Shown piece by piece: positions 1 through 10,116 of a DNA stretch of 64,000 bases. The position numbers were made by a program, and so were the translations under genes. The notes under the pieces are model-generated. The model was not told where the DNA came from, made no database searches, and saw nothing but the letters and a program-made list of their open reading frames with translations. Source of the stretch: Symbiodinium natans. Its lineage: Eukaryota; Sar; Dinophyceae; Suessiales; Symbiodiniaceae. The stretch lies in the NCBI GenBank assembly GCA_905221605.1, contig CAJNDS010001613.1:155401-219400 (forward strand), in the 5' to 3' direction. Positions within the stretch are counted from its first letter, which is position 1; each line of letters starts with the position of its first letter.

Positions 1-27
1 CTCCGAATGTGAAGAGGATCTGCAAAC
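1..27 (-). CDS. exon fragment, continuation of TIR-like membrane protein gene
   Basis: Minus-strand continuation of the 138-511 exon after removal of the inserted element at 28-133. Joined at the duplicated GTTT, the frame continues without a stop as L-Q-I-L-F-T-F-G and extends a hydrophobic helix. It runs off the window edge. Confidence 0.35.
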
Positions 28-133
28 CTTAGTTGCTGAGTTCATAAGCCCCAAAAAACGTGTACGCTTTCAGTTCTGTAGGGGATTGTGGCGTCCCCAC
101 GAAGTGCAAGGTGTACGTCATTCAGCTACTAAG
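28..133 (-). mobile_element. introner-like MITE, family A copy 1
   Basis: A 106-bp element with imperfect terminal inverted repeats (CTTAGTAGCTGA at one end, CTTAGTTGCTGAG at the other), flanked by a perfect 4-bp duplication AAAC (24-27 and 134-137). On the minus strand the duplication reads GTTT and supplies the donor GT; the element ends ...CTAAG and supplies the acceptor AG. Splicing 137 to 28 leaves GCTGA|GTTTGC in frame. Related copies lie at 30948-31055 and 47950-48053. Confidence 0.7.
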
Positions 134-137
134 AAAC

Positions 138-511
138 TCAGCGAGCACGTCACCCAGAGCGTCAGTGCCAGCCAGCGCCGGGCCATTTTGGCGAAGCAGT
201 AAGCCAGCACAATAAACATAGGTATCAGTGCGCCCAATCGTGCAACGTCGGAAACAAAGGCAAAGATTTTATACAACGTCTGCGTCTCAAAGTCGCCAGC
301 AGCGATGCTATCCAGTTGCGAGAGCACGCTAAACAACATCGGAGGAAAAGTGAGCCTCTTGGGGAAGTGGAATTCGGGGCCGAGGGAACCCGCCACGTGG
401 TCACGGACGTGCCGCCTGACATTGTCATTGAATGCATCCAGATCCGTGAACCACTCGCGGATGGTCTCGTAGACTGTCTCACGATCCGACTCAAAAGCGC
501 ACCTCGGAGAT
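138..511 (-). CDS. exon: transmembrane region of TIR-like dinoflagellate membrane protein
   Basis: A 124-codon open frame on the minus strand, starting after a TATTCAG acceptor that directly follows CCCTAAA repeats. It reads ESDRETVYETIREWFTDLDA, then an FNDNVRRHVRDHV segment, then at least two hydrophobic stretches (residues around LGALIPMFIVLAYCF and LALTLWVTCSLS). The acidic ESDRE box followed by an amphipathic region and C-terminal helices matches, from memory, the C-terminal part of large uncharacterised dinoflagellate proteins carrying SHCWRD and LWSPEYF motifs, which are found upstream on this strand at 29-31 kb. Function unknown; membrane location inferred. Confidence 0.5.
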
Positions 512-730
512 CTGAATAGGGTTTAGGGTTTAGGGTTTAGGGTTTAGGGTTTAGGGTTTAGGGTTTAGGGTTTAGGGTTTAGGGTTTAGGGTTTAGGGTT
601 TTTTTTTCGCTCCCGCATAACTCGCCGAACCGCAGGCAGGGCTTGAGTCTGACGCTCTGGGAGGGTTTAGGGTTTAGGGTTAGGGTTTGGGGTTTGGGTT
701 TAGGGTTTAGGGTTTAGGGTTTGTTCCTAC
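512..730. repeat. TTTAGGG array with short unique insert
   Basis: Nearly pure TTTAGGG units at 519-600 and 662-720 surround a ~60-bp unique piece (603-660). On the minus strand that piece has a CCTCCCAG acceptor and an open frame containing RQTQALPAVRRVM, so it may be another tiny exon. The arrays would lie inside introns of the minus-strand gene. Confidence 0.6.
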
Positions 731-779
731 CTTCCTGCCTTCGAAAGCCCTTCTAAGCATCCCAGAGCCCCTCCACATC
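731..779 (-). CDS. candidate 49-bp exon
   Basis: Unique island between TTTAGGG (left) and CCCTAAA (right). The minus strand has acceptor TTTGGCAG, frame MWRGSGMLRRAFEGRK, then donor GTAGGA. Both splice sites are good; the frame is short, so support is moderate. Confidence 0.35.
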
Positions 780-838
780 CTGCCAAAGTCCCTAAACCCC
801 AAACCCTAAACCCTAAACCCTAACCCTAAACCCTAAAC

Positions 839-1128
839 GTTTCTCCCCCCTGGCTCCCAAAAAAAATCCTGCAAACTCCGCCGACGCCGAATGTTTTTTT
901 TGGGTGCGCTGCTTGCCAGGGTGTTGGACCACATGAACCCTAAAAGGGGTCTTTGGATCCATCTACTCCATCTACCTCAACAAGGATTATCATAGTCTTT
1001 AGTGTATATGACCCGAAATGGGGTCATGTATATGTATATATATATATATAAACTTGAATAAGGATTATCAGAATTCTTAGGGTATATGACCCGAATAAAG
1101 GGTGCATTTGGTCCCTAAGCCCTAAACC
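839..1128. other. unique spacer with direct repeat
   Basis: Holds two ~36-bp direct repeats (979-1020 and 1063-1098, both with AAGGATTATCA and GTATATGACCCGAA) around a (TA)n tract. This looks like a degraded short transposable element. No convincing gene. Confidence 0.4.
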
Positions 1129-1210
1129 CTAAAAACTCCGCTGATGCCTGGACTGCCGCACGTCGAAAGTCTCGAGCTGCTTTGTCAGGCTCTGCCGCGA
1201 TTGCGCATAC

Positions 1211-1241
1211 CTTCAGGGACTTCGAACTGCCGGGGCTTCTC
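1211..1241 (-). CDS. candidate 31-bp exon
   Basis: Minus strand: acceptor CTCCCCAG, frame EKPRQFEVPE, donor GTATGC. Both borders match consensus. An alternative longer open frame reads through the donor as AIAAEPDKAARDFRRAAVQA. Confidence 0.3.
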
Positions 1242-1284
1242 CTGGGGAGTGTACCTAGAGGTTTAGGGTTTAGGGTTTAGGGTT

Positions 1285-1375
1285 TACCTGGGACTCTATT
1301 AACCTACAGTTTGGGAGTAACACCCTGTTCGTAGGTATAACAGGTAAAAACTGTAGGTAAAGAGAGTCCCAGGTA
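1285..1375. mobile_element. foldback MITE
   Basis: About 90 bp with ~20-bp terminal inverted repeats (TACCTGGGACTCT at both ends, then ACCTACAGTTT), flanked by GGTT on each side (1281-1284, 1376-1379). It abuts the coding side of the 1380-1422 exon. Confidence 0.65.
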
Positions 1376-1379
1376 GGGT

Positions 1380-1422
1380 TGAAGGTGTCTTGTACCGAAA
1401 GCTCAGAAACGGGGATCACCAG
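1380..1422 (-). CDS. candidate exon
   Basis: Minus strand: acceptor TTGAGGTCAG, frame LVIPVSELSVQDTFN, ending at the duplication flanking the foldback element. Confidence 0.35.
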
Positions 1423-1513
1423 CTGACCTCAACTATATATACCCCTAAACCCTAAACCCTAAACCCTAAACCCTAAACCCCAAACCCTAAACCCTAACGA
1501 GCCGATAAACAAC

Positions 1514-1548
1514 CGTGCTGTTTCAATGAATCTTCCAGAAGCTACAGC
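1514..1548 (-). CDS. candidate 35-bp exon
   Basis: Minus strand: acceptor GCACGTAG, frame AVASGRFIETAR, donor GTTGTT. It lies between CCCTAAA arrays. Weak because it is short. Confidence 0.25.
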
Positions 1549-1694
1549 CTACGTGCAAAACCTTAACCCTGAACCCGAAACCCGTTTTTGAACCAACGCT
1601 AAACCCTAAACCCTAAACCCTGAACCCTGAACCCTAAACCCTTTTGCCCCAAACCCTAAACCCTAAACCCTAAACCCTAAGCCTTAAATCCCAC

Positions 1695-1910
1695 CTGTCA
1701 ATGGCCAGGCCAAACATCAGAACATTGGCGGCAAGTGCGGGGATGAGCACAACGTTCGACAAGTACCACACATCTGACAGCAAGAGCTGCAACTCGCGTG
1801 CGAAGCACAACAGCGCCACGGTGATCCAGCATAGGAACGCCGCCTGTGCGACTTCGACTCGAGCCAAGAAACGAAACCTTGCCCTCACCACTGGAGAACC
1901 TAGAAAAGGG
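1695..1910 (-). CDS. exon: transmembrane segment of TIR-like membrane protein
   Basis: A 216-bp exon on the minus strand with pyrimidine-rich acceptor CCTTCCACAG and donor GACAG^GTGGGA. Its 72 codons include a helix around AAFLCWITVALLCFARELQL and a second around LSNVVLIPALAANVLMFGLA. The donor is followed at once by CCCTAAA/TTTAGGG-type intron. Position and strand fit the gene continued at 138-511. Confidence 0.5.
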
Positions 1911-2203
1911 CTGTGGAAGGATAACGCTTGAAGAAAGGCACTTAAGAAATGAAAGGCTGGGCCTTCTGAAGCTTCCCCCCCCATCACACACCCAGCCCAC
2001 GCAAGAACCGGCGACTAGGTATGCTTCCGAAAGGAGAAAAAAAACTGTTCGCAACTCGAGCCCCCAAAACCTTGCTTAAGGAGACTTCCAGGCCTCTGCT
2101 TCGAGGGCCCTGACTTTAGAGGGACGGCGCCTTCTGCTGACGAGGCCCTCTGTCAAAGCCCTCTAATCCCTTCCCCCTAATATTAAACGGGGCCCCCCCC
2201 CCG
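1911..2203. other. intron or spacer, no clear gene
   Basis: Unique GC-rich sequence upstream (minus strand) of the 1695-1910 exon, ending in a C tract before the satellite block. No frame with both splice borders was found. Confidence 0.3.
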
Positions 2204-2319
2204 GTGTGCAGCTTAAATAGGGTTTATTTGGAAGCTGGCACTCGTGTTCACAAGAGGAAAAAAGGCCCCAAAACGTATACTTATTTACAAGAGCCAACTT
2301 CCAAATAGACCCTATTTTA
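2204..2319 (+). mobile_element. block-bounding element, left copy
   Basis: About 115 bp with termini carrying AATAGGGTYTATTTGGAAG. An inverted copy lies at 27972-28081: both share GTGTGCAGCTTAAATAGGG at the outer end and an internal GGCCCCAAAACGTAT. The two copies bound the 26-kb satellite block. Confidence 0.75.
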
Positions 2320-2329
2320 GGTCCTAGGG

Positions 2330-3660
2330 GGGGTCCCAGGCCTGAATTAAATATGAAGGCCCCGATTTAAATATGAATATTTAATTCTGGAGCTTCATAT
2401 TTAAATTATTTAATTCGGGCCCGGGAATTAAATAATTTAAATAATTTAAATAATTTAAATAATTTAAATAATTTAAATAATTTAAATAATTTAAATAATT
2501 TAAATCCTGGAGGGGGGGGGGCCGGGCCTCCTCCCGCGGAGGAATTAAATAATTTAAATATGAAGGCCCCGAATTAAATATTCATATTTAATTCGGGGCC
2601 TTCATATTTAAATTATTTAATTCTTCCTGCGGGAGGAGGCCCGCCCCCCCACCCCCCTCCAGGATTTAAATTATTTAAATTATTTAATTCCCGGGCCCGA
2701 ATTAAATAATTTAAATATGAAGCTCCCGAATTAAATATTCATATTCAAATCGTGGCCTTCATATTTAAATTATTTAAATCGGGCCCGGGAATTAAATAAT
2801 TTAAATAATTTAAATCATTTAAATAATTTAAATAATTTAAATCCTGGAGGGGGGGGGGGCGGACCTCCTCCCCCAGGAAGAATTAAATAATTTAAATATG
2901 AAGGCTCCGAATTAAATATTAATATTTAATTCGGGGCCTTCATATTTAAATTATTTAATTCCTCCTGCGGGAGGAGGCCCGGCCCCCCCCCCTCCAAGAT
3001 TTAAAATATTTAAATTATTTAAATTATTTAAATTATTTAAATTATTTAATTCCCGGGCCCGATTTAAATAATTTAAATATGAAGCTCCCGAATTAAATAT
3101 TCATATTTAAATCGTGGCCTTCATATTTAAATTATTTAAATCGGGCCCGGGAATTAACTAATTTAAATAATTTAAATAATTTAAATGGGCCCGGGAATTA
3201 AATAATTTAAATAATTTAAATGATTTAAATAATTTAAATCCGGGAGGGGGGGGGGGCCGGGCCTCCTTTTGCAGGAGGAATTAAATAATTTAAATATGAA
3301 GGCCCCGAATTAAATATTCATATTTAAATCGAGGCCTTCATATTTAAATTATTTAATTCCTCCTGGGGGAGGAGGCCCGCACCCCCCCCCTCCAGGATTT
3401 AAATTATTTAAATTATTTAAATTATGTAATTCCCGGGCCCGATTTAAATAATTTAAATATGAAGGCCACGATTTAAATATGAATATTTAATTCGGGAGCT
3501 TCATATTTAAATTATTTAAATCGGGCCCGGCCCACCGGGCCCCCTCCCTCTCCCAGAATTAAATAATTTAAATAAATTAAATCCTGAACAACCCTTTCGG
3601 ATTGAAATTATTTAAATTATTTAATTCCGGGGGGGGGCCTGGTCGGGCCTGGCCCCCCCC
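2330..3660. repeat. palindromic AATTTAAATAATT satellite
   Basis: Alternating AT-rich palindromes (runs of ATTTAAATA), self-complementary modules with TATGAAGGCCCCGAATTAA, and G9-10/C9-10 tracts around GGGCCCGGG. Almost every segment has its reverse complement within ~150 bp, so long runs can fold into hairpins. Non-coding. Confidence 0.9.
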
Positions 3661-3665
3661 CGATT

Positions 3666-4000
3666 TGGTATCGGGGAATTGAAAGATTGATTTCATGTCA
3701 ATGTCCAGGGGCCCGATTTGGCCAAATTTTGCCGGGCAGCCTCCGGTCAAAATTTGGCCAAATCGAGCCGCGCCTTTCTGAAGGCCCGAGATTATTTTAA
3801 ACTATCGCGGCTCGATTTGGCCAAATTTTGCCGGGCAGCCTCCGGGCAAAATTTGGCCAAATCGGGCTGCCCTTCGTATGCCATGAGAAATGCGCGGCTC
3901 GATTTGGCCAAATTTTGCCCGGAGGCTGCCCGGCAAAATTTGGCCAAATCGGGCGCCTGGACATTGAAATGAAATCAATTTTTCAATTCCCCGATACTAA
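3666..4000. repeat. nested inverted repeat of GATTTGGCCAAATTTTG hairpins
   Basis: An outer inverted repeat (TATCGGGGAATTGAAA at 3670 against its complement ending near 3995) contains three inner hairpins, each GATTTGGCCAAATTTTG and its complement around a GC-rich loop (centres near 3740, 3850 and 3930). Confidence 0.85.
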
Positions 4001-4105
4001 ATCACGAGCCCGGGCCTCCCCTTCAACACTAAATTACGAGCCCGGGCCTCCCCCCAATACTGAATTACGAGCACGGGCCTCCCCCCAATACTAAAGTACG
4101 AGCCG
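3985..4105. repeat. 32-35-bp tandem repeat, 4 copies
   Basis: Units contain ACTAAATTACGAGCCCGGGC followed by CTCCCC. Four degenerate copies bridge the nested palindrome and the 88-bp satellite. Confidence 0.8.
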
Positions 4106-4201
4106 GGGAATTAAATAATTTAAATTTTTTAAATGCCCGGACGCCCCCCCTGGGGTATTTAAATTATTTAAATTATTTAATTCCTGACCCCCCAACCCCG
4201 A

Positions 4202-5515
4202 CCCGCAAATGTTGTTCCTACCCTTTTCCGTTGTGTGTGGTATTTGCAGGACTTTTGCAGGGTGCCAAGGGGATCCCGGCAACTTTTGACCCGCAAATGT
4301 TGTTCCTACCCTTTTTCGTTTTGTGTGGTATTTGCAGGACTTTTGCAGGGTGCCAAGGGAATCCCGGCAAATTTTGACCCGCAAATGTTGTTCCTACACT
4401 ATTCCGATTTGTGTGGCATTTGCAGGGCTTTCGCAGGGTGCCAAGGGGATCCCGGCAAATTTTGACCCGCAAGTGTTGTTCCTACCCTTTTCCGTTTTGT
4501 GTGGCATTTGCAGGACTTTTGCAGGGTGCCAAGGGGAGCCCGGCAAATTTTGACCCGCAAATGTTGTTCCTACCCTTTTCCGTTTTGTGTGGTATTTGCA
4601 GGACTTTTGCAGGGTGCCAAGGGAATCCCGGCAAATTTTGACCCGCAAATGTTGTTCCTACCCTTTTCCGATTTGTGTGGCATTTGCAGGACTTTTTGCA
4701 GGGTGCCAAGGGGATCCCGGCAAATTTTGACCCGCAAATGTTGTTCCTACCCTTTTCCGTTTTGTGTGGTATTTGCAGGACTTTTGCAGGGTGCCAAGGG
4801 GATCCCGGCAAATTTTGCCCCGCAAATGTTGTTCCTACCCTTTTCCGTTTTGTGTGGTATTTGCAGGACTTTTGCAGGGTGCCAAGGGGATCCCGGCAAA
4901 TTTTGACCCGCAAATGTTGTTCCTACCCTTTCCGTTTTGTGTGGCATTTGCAGGACTTTTGCAGGGTGCCAAGGGGATCCCGGCAAATTTTGACCCGCAA
5001 ATGTTGTTCCTACCCTTTTTCGTTTTGTGTGGTATTTGCAGGACTTTTGCAAGGTGCCAAGGGGATCCCGGCAAATTTTGACCCGCAAATGTTGTTCCTA
5101 CCCTTTTCCGTTTTGTGTGGTATTTGCAGGACTTTTGCAGGGTGCCAAGGGGATCCCGGCAAATTTTGACCCGCAAATGTTGTTCCTACCCTTTTCCGTT
5201 TCGTGTGGTATTTGCAGGACTTTTGCAGGGTGCCAAGGGGATCCCGGCAAATTTTGACCCGCAAATGTTGTTCCTACCCTTTTCCGTTTTGTGTGGCATT
5301 TGCAGGACTTTTGCATGGTGCCAAGGGGATCCCGGCAAATTTTGACCCGCAAATGTTGTTCCTACCCTTTTCCGTTTTGTGTGGCATTTGCAGGACTTTT
5401 GCAGGGTGCCAAGGGGATCCCGGCAAATTTTGACCCGCAAATGTTGTTCCTACCCTTTTCCATTTTGTGTGGTATTTGCAGGACTTTTGCAGGGTGCCAA
5501 GGGGATCCCGGTCTC
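4202..5515. repeat. 88-bp tandem satellite, ~15 copies
   Basis: Very uniform 88-bp units starting CCCGCAAATGTTGTTCCTAC and containing TTTGCAGGACTTTTGCAGGG and GGGATCCCGGCAAATTTTGA. Every unit is open in several frames on both strands; because 88 is not a multiple of 3, a frame rotates and stops after about three units. This explains the repeated 76-84-aa ORFs, which I regard as non-coding. Confidence 0.95.
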
Positions 5516-8480
5516 CTGTCTTCATTTCTCCTCCATGATTTTCATTGCTTTTCCCATGAAAATTGCTTCCTTTTGATCTCTCCTCTCTCCTTTCTCTCTC
5601 CCTTCTCTTCTCTTGTTCTCTTTTGAATCTCAAAATCACACCAAAGGAAGCTTCTTTTCCTTATTGAATGAAAAAGAAAAAGAAGAAAAGAGATAGGTAA
5701 AGACACGGAAGAGCTCCACTGCCTATTGTTTCATTCCCTTTCCTCTCTTTCTATGTGTTGTTTCCTTGTCGTTTCAGAAAGCTAACAAAATAAGGGCAAG
5801 GGGGCTTCCTGAAGAGGAGAGAGGGCACCTATTTTTTTAATTGTAGAGGGGAAAGCGAGAGACAAGGAAGGGAGAGATGATAGATAAAGAAGAGTGCTAT
5901 CCGTCTCCTTGTTTCTTGTGTCTTCTCTTCTTTTCAGTTCATCATATTCCTCTTTTCGGCCTGTCTCTTCTGCTCTTTTCCTTACCCTTCTCCTTTTCAA
6001 GTTCTTCCTTTTTAGTTTTTCTGTTTCGAAAAGAAAGAGGGAAGGGAGAGAGAAGGGCGAGAGGATAGATAAAGAAGAGTGCCATCTTCTTTGCGCCTTG
6101 TTTTGTCTCCCCATCTTCTTTGTTCATCTCTCTTCTATTCTTTTCTTGGCTCTTCCCATTAGAATTGTGTTCCTTTTATCTCTGCTCTCTCCTTCTCTTT
6201 CCCTTGTCTTCTCCTGTTCCCCTTTAAATGACAAAAACACAAGAAAGGAAGAAGAGGGGAATGGAGGCCCTTTTCCTGTATTCTCCTGTTGCAATGAATA
6301 AGGAAAAGAGCATAGGAGATAAGGAAGGGAATTGAAAAGAAAATGGGCGATCGGGTGTCCTTTTTGCTAGTTTTCTGCATCTTCAAGGAAGAAAAGAAGG
6401 AAAAGTAACTTAAGGGATAGGGAGGAAATTGAAGAGCTCCTCTCTTTACCTAGTCATTCCCTGTCCTCTCTTCTTATCTGTTGTTTGTCTTATTCGCTTC
6501 AAAAAGCAAAATAAGGGAAAGGCGATTTCCTGAAGAGGAAGAAGGGCGCCTACCTGTGAATAGCAAGATTGATTTTTTCTAATTAGGGAGAGACTTGCCC
6601 CGCCTGAGCCTCCCTGGCCTGCTTGTTGTGGCCACATACAGTTGCGCTTCCAGCAAAATGGCATCCTTGTTATCTCGTCTCACTTCTCTTTCCCTTCTCT
6701 CCTTCTGTTTCCTTTTGACTGATAAACCACAAGAAAGGAACTTGTGTGATAAGGCAGTGGAAGGGTAAGCAGAGGGTGACTCCTGGCGCGTGGACCGGTC
6801 CATACTTCATCATACCCCTCCTCTCGGCCTATCTCTTCTGTTCCTTTCCTTACCCTTCTCCTTCTCATAGTTCTTCCTTTTTGTTTTCTTATTTCGAAAA
6901 GAAAGAGGGAAGGGAGAGAGAAGGGAGAGAGGATAGATAAAGAAGAGTGCCATCTTCTCTGCGCCTTGTTTTGTCTCTCCCACTTCTCTATTCATCTCTC
7001 TTCTATTCTTTTTTTGCTCTTCCCATTAACAATGCAATCCTTTTGTCTCTCCTCTCTCCTTCTCTCTCCCTTCTCTTCTCCTGTTCCCCTTTAAATGACA
7101 AAAGCGCAAGAAAGGAAGAACAAGAGGGGAATGGAGGCCATGTTCCTTTCTTTTCCAATGGATGGGGAAAGCGAGCGGGGTTGGCTCCTTGTCCGTAGAC
7201 CCTCCCCATGCTGCAGCAAATCCCTCCTCTCTCCCTATCGCCTCTGTTCTTTTCCTTGTTCCCAAACGGAAAAAGAAAACGGGTTCCTTTACATGTTCAT
7301 TGTTCTTCCTTTTGTTTTTATTTGAAAGGGAAAGATAAGAAAGAGAGGAAATAAGAAAACGAGCACCATCTTCTCTTTGCCTGATTTTGCACCTCCCTCT
7401 CCTGTCTTCATTTCTCTTCCATGATTTTCATTGCTCTTCCCATGAAAATTGCTTCCTTTTGATCTCTCCTCTCTCCTTTCTCTCTCCCTTCTCTTCTCTT
7501 GTTCTCTTTTGAATCTCAAAATCACACCAAAGGAAGCTTCTTTTCCTTATTGAATGAAGAAGAAAAAGAAGAAAAGAGATAGGTAAAGACACGGAAGAGC
7601 TCCACTGCCTATTGTTTCATTCCCTTTCCTCTCTTTCTATGTGTTGTTTTCCTTGTCGTTTCAGAAAGCTAGCAAAATAAGGGCAAGGGGGCTTCCTGAA
7701 GAGGAGAGAGGGCACCTATTTTTTAATTATAGAGGGAAAAGCGAGAGACAAGGAAGGGACAGATGATAGATAAAGAAGAGTGCTATCCGTCTCCTTGTTT
7801 ATTGTGTCTTCTCTTCTTTTCAGTACCCCTCCAGAAAATTCAAATGGCCTCCTTGTTGTCTCTCCTCTCTCACTTCCCTTGCCCTTCTCTCCTTCTGTTA
7901 CATTTTAATTAATAAAACACAAGAAAGGAACTTGTATGATAAAGCAGTGGAAGGGTAAGCAGAGGGTGACTCCTTGCGCGTGGACCTTGCCCATACTTCA
8001 TCATATCCCTCTTTTCGGCCTGTCTCTTCTGCTCTTTTCCTTACCCTTCTCCTTTTCAAGTTCTTCCTTTTTAGTTTTTCTGTTTCGAAAAGAAAGAGGG
8101 AAGGGAGAGGGAAGGGAGAGAGGATAGATAAAGAAGAGTGCCATCTTCTTTGCGCCTTGTTTTGTCTCTCCATCTTCTTTGTTCATCTCTCTTCTATTCT
8201 TTTCTTGGCTCTTCCCATTAAAACTGTGTTCCTTTTATCTCTGCTCTCTCCTTCTCTTTCCCTTCTCTTCTCCTGTTCCCCTTTAAATGACAAAAACACA
8301 AGAAAGGAAGAACAAGAGGGGAATGGAGGCCCTTTTCCTGTATTCTCCTGTAAAGAAAAGAGGATAGGAGATAAGGAAGGGAATTGAGGAGCTCCTTTCG
8401 CTACTTTCTTATGCCCTTTCCTTTGTATCTACCACACAAAAACACGACTCTCAGCTTCCAAATAAACCCTATTTAAGCCA
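5516..8480 (-). repeat. polypurine/polypyrimidine macrosatellite, inverted half
   Basis: CT-rich on the plus strand (TTCCTTTT, CTCTCTCC) with recurring modules: ATGACAAAAACACAAGAAAG, TCGAAAAGAAAGAGGGAAGG, GATAGATAAAGAAGAGTGCC. The same modules occur in the opposite orientation after 8494. Its small ORFs are low-complexity Ser/Leu/Phe or Arg/Glu/Lys peptides, not credible genes. Confidence 0.85.
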
Positions 8481-9400
8481 CCCACCCCCCCCCCCCGTGG
8501 GTGGCTTAAATAGGGTCTATTTGGAAGCTGAGAGTCGTGTTTTGGTGTGGTAGATAGAAAGGAAAGGGCATGATAAAGTAGCGAGAGGAGCTCTTCAATT
8601 CCCTTCCTTATCTCCTATGCTCTTTTCCTTCTTTATTGCAACAGGAGAAGACAGGAAAAGGGCTTCCATTCCCCACTTGTTCTTCCTTTCTTGTGTTTTT
8701 GTCATTTAGAGGGGAACAGGAGAAGAGGAGGGAGAGAGAAGGAGAGGGGAGAGATAACAGGAATCCAATTTCAGTGGAATAGCAAAGAAAAGAATAGAAG
8801 AGAGATGAATAGAGAAGAGGGAGAGACAAAACGAGGCGCTGAGAAGATGGCACTCTTCTTTATCTATCCTATCTCCCTTATCTCCTTTACCTTCCTAGGC
8901 TTTATCATTCAAGTTCTTTTCTTGTGTTTTATCAGTTAAACGGAAACAGAAGGAGAGAAGGGAACGGGAAGTGAGAGAGGAGAGACAAAAAGGAGGCCAT
9001 TTTAATTTTCTGGAAGGGTACTGAACAGAAGAGAGGAGACAAGAAACAAGGAGACGGAGGAACACAACAAGGCGCAAAGAAGATGGCACTCTTCTTTATC
9101 TATCATCTCTCCCTTCCTTGTCTCTCCCTTTTCCCTCTATTATTAAAAAGGACAAGACCTCTTCGCAGATAGGTGCCCTCTCTCTTCTTCAGGAAGCCCC
9201 CTTGCCCTTATTTTGCTTGCCTTCTGAAACGACAAGGAAAACAACACATAGAAAGAGAGGAAATGGAATGAACCAATAGGCAATGGAGCTCTTCAATTTC
9301 TTTCCCTATCTCTTTTCTTCTTTTTTCATTCTTCATTCAACAAGGAAAAGAAGCTTCCTTTTGTGTGTTTTTGAGATTTAAAGGAGAACAAGAGAAGAGA

Positions 9401-9448
<48 letters not shown>

Positions 9449-9645
9449 GAGGAGAGATCAAAAGGAATGCAACTCTAAATGGAAGAGCAATGAAAAGAAT
9501 GGAAGAGAAATGAGGACAGGCGAAATGCAAAAATCAGGCAAAGAGAAGATGGTGCTCGTTTTCATCTTTCCTCTGGTTCTTATTTTTCTCTTCTCTTTTT
9601 CATTTCCGTTAGAAAAAACAAAAGGAATAACAATGAACATGTAAG
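7270..9645. repeat. giant palindrome, arms ~1.1-1.2 kb
   Basis: Inverted repeat centred near 8480-8494, with the complements GCCACCCAC and GTGGGTGGC facing a C12 loop. Arms match outward from AATAGGGTCTATTTGGAAGC through TCTACCACAC to ACATGTTCATTGTTCTTCC (7291) and its complement near 9640. Small indels separate the arms. Confidence 0.85.
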
Positions 9646-9848
9646 CAAACCCAGCTGATGCTCATGATTTTTTCCTTTCTCCCTCTCTCTCTCCATATAT
9701 GGGCGATGGAACGGGTGTCCTTGTTGGGCCGTTTCCTGCATCTTCAAGTGAGGAACCTAAGTGTTTTCTTTTGTTCGTTTGAAGACACAGAAAGCGATTA
9801 AAAGGGACGTCCATTTTGGATTGGCAGCCAACCCAGCTGATGCTCATG

Positions 9849-9893
<45 letters not shown>

Positions 9894-10058
9894 ATATATG
9901 GGCGATGGAATGGGTGTCCTTTTTGATCGTTTTCTGCATCTTCAAGCGAGGAAAAGGGACACCCCACAAGAGCACACTTAGGGTGTCCCTTTTGCTCGTT
10001 TGAAGACACAGCAAGCGATTAAAAGGGACGCCCACGCAGCCAACCCAGCTGATGCTCA

Positions 10059-10116
<58 letters not shown>

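Noticed and set aside
118-519. Alternative ORFs in other frames at 225-494 and 316-519
   Set aside because: Shadows of the 138-511 exon; no splice context and no hydrophobic pattern.
4202-5515. Overlapping 76-164-aa ORFs (MWYLQDFCRV type) on both strands
   Set aside because: Direct translation of the 88-bp satellite; frames rotate with the unit and appear equally on both strands.
4202-5515. CRISPR array
   Set aside because: Tandem 88-bp units without unique spacers; eukaryotic context.
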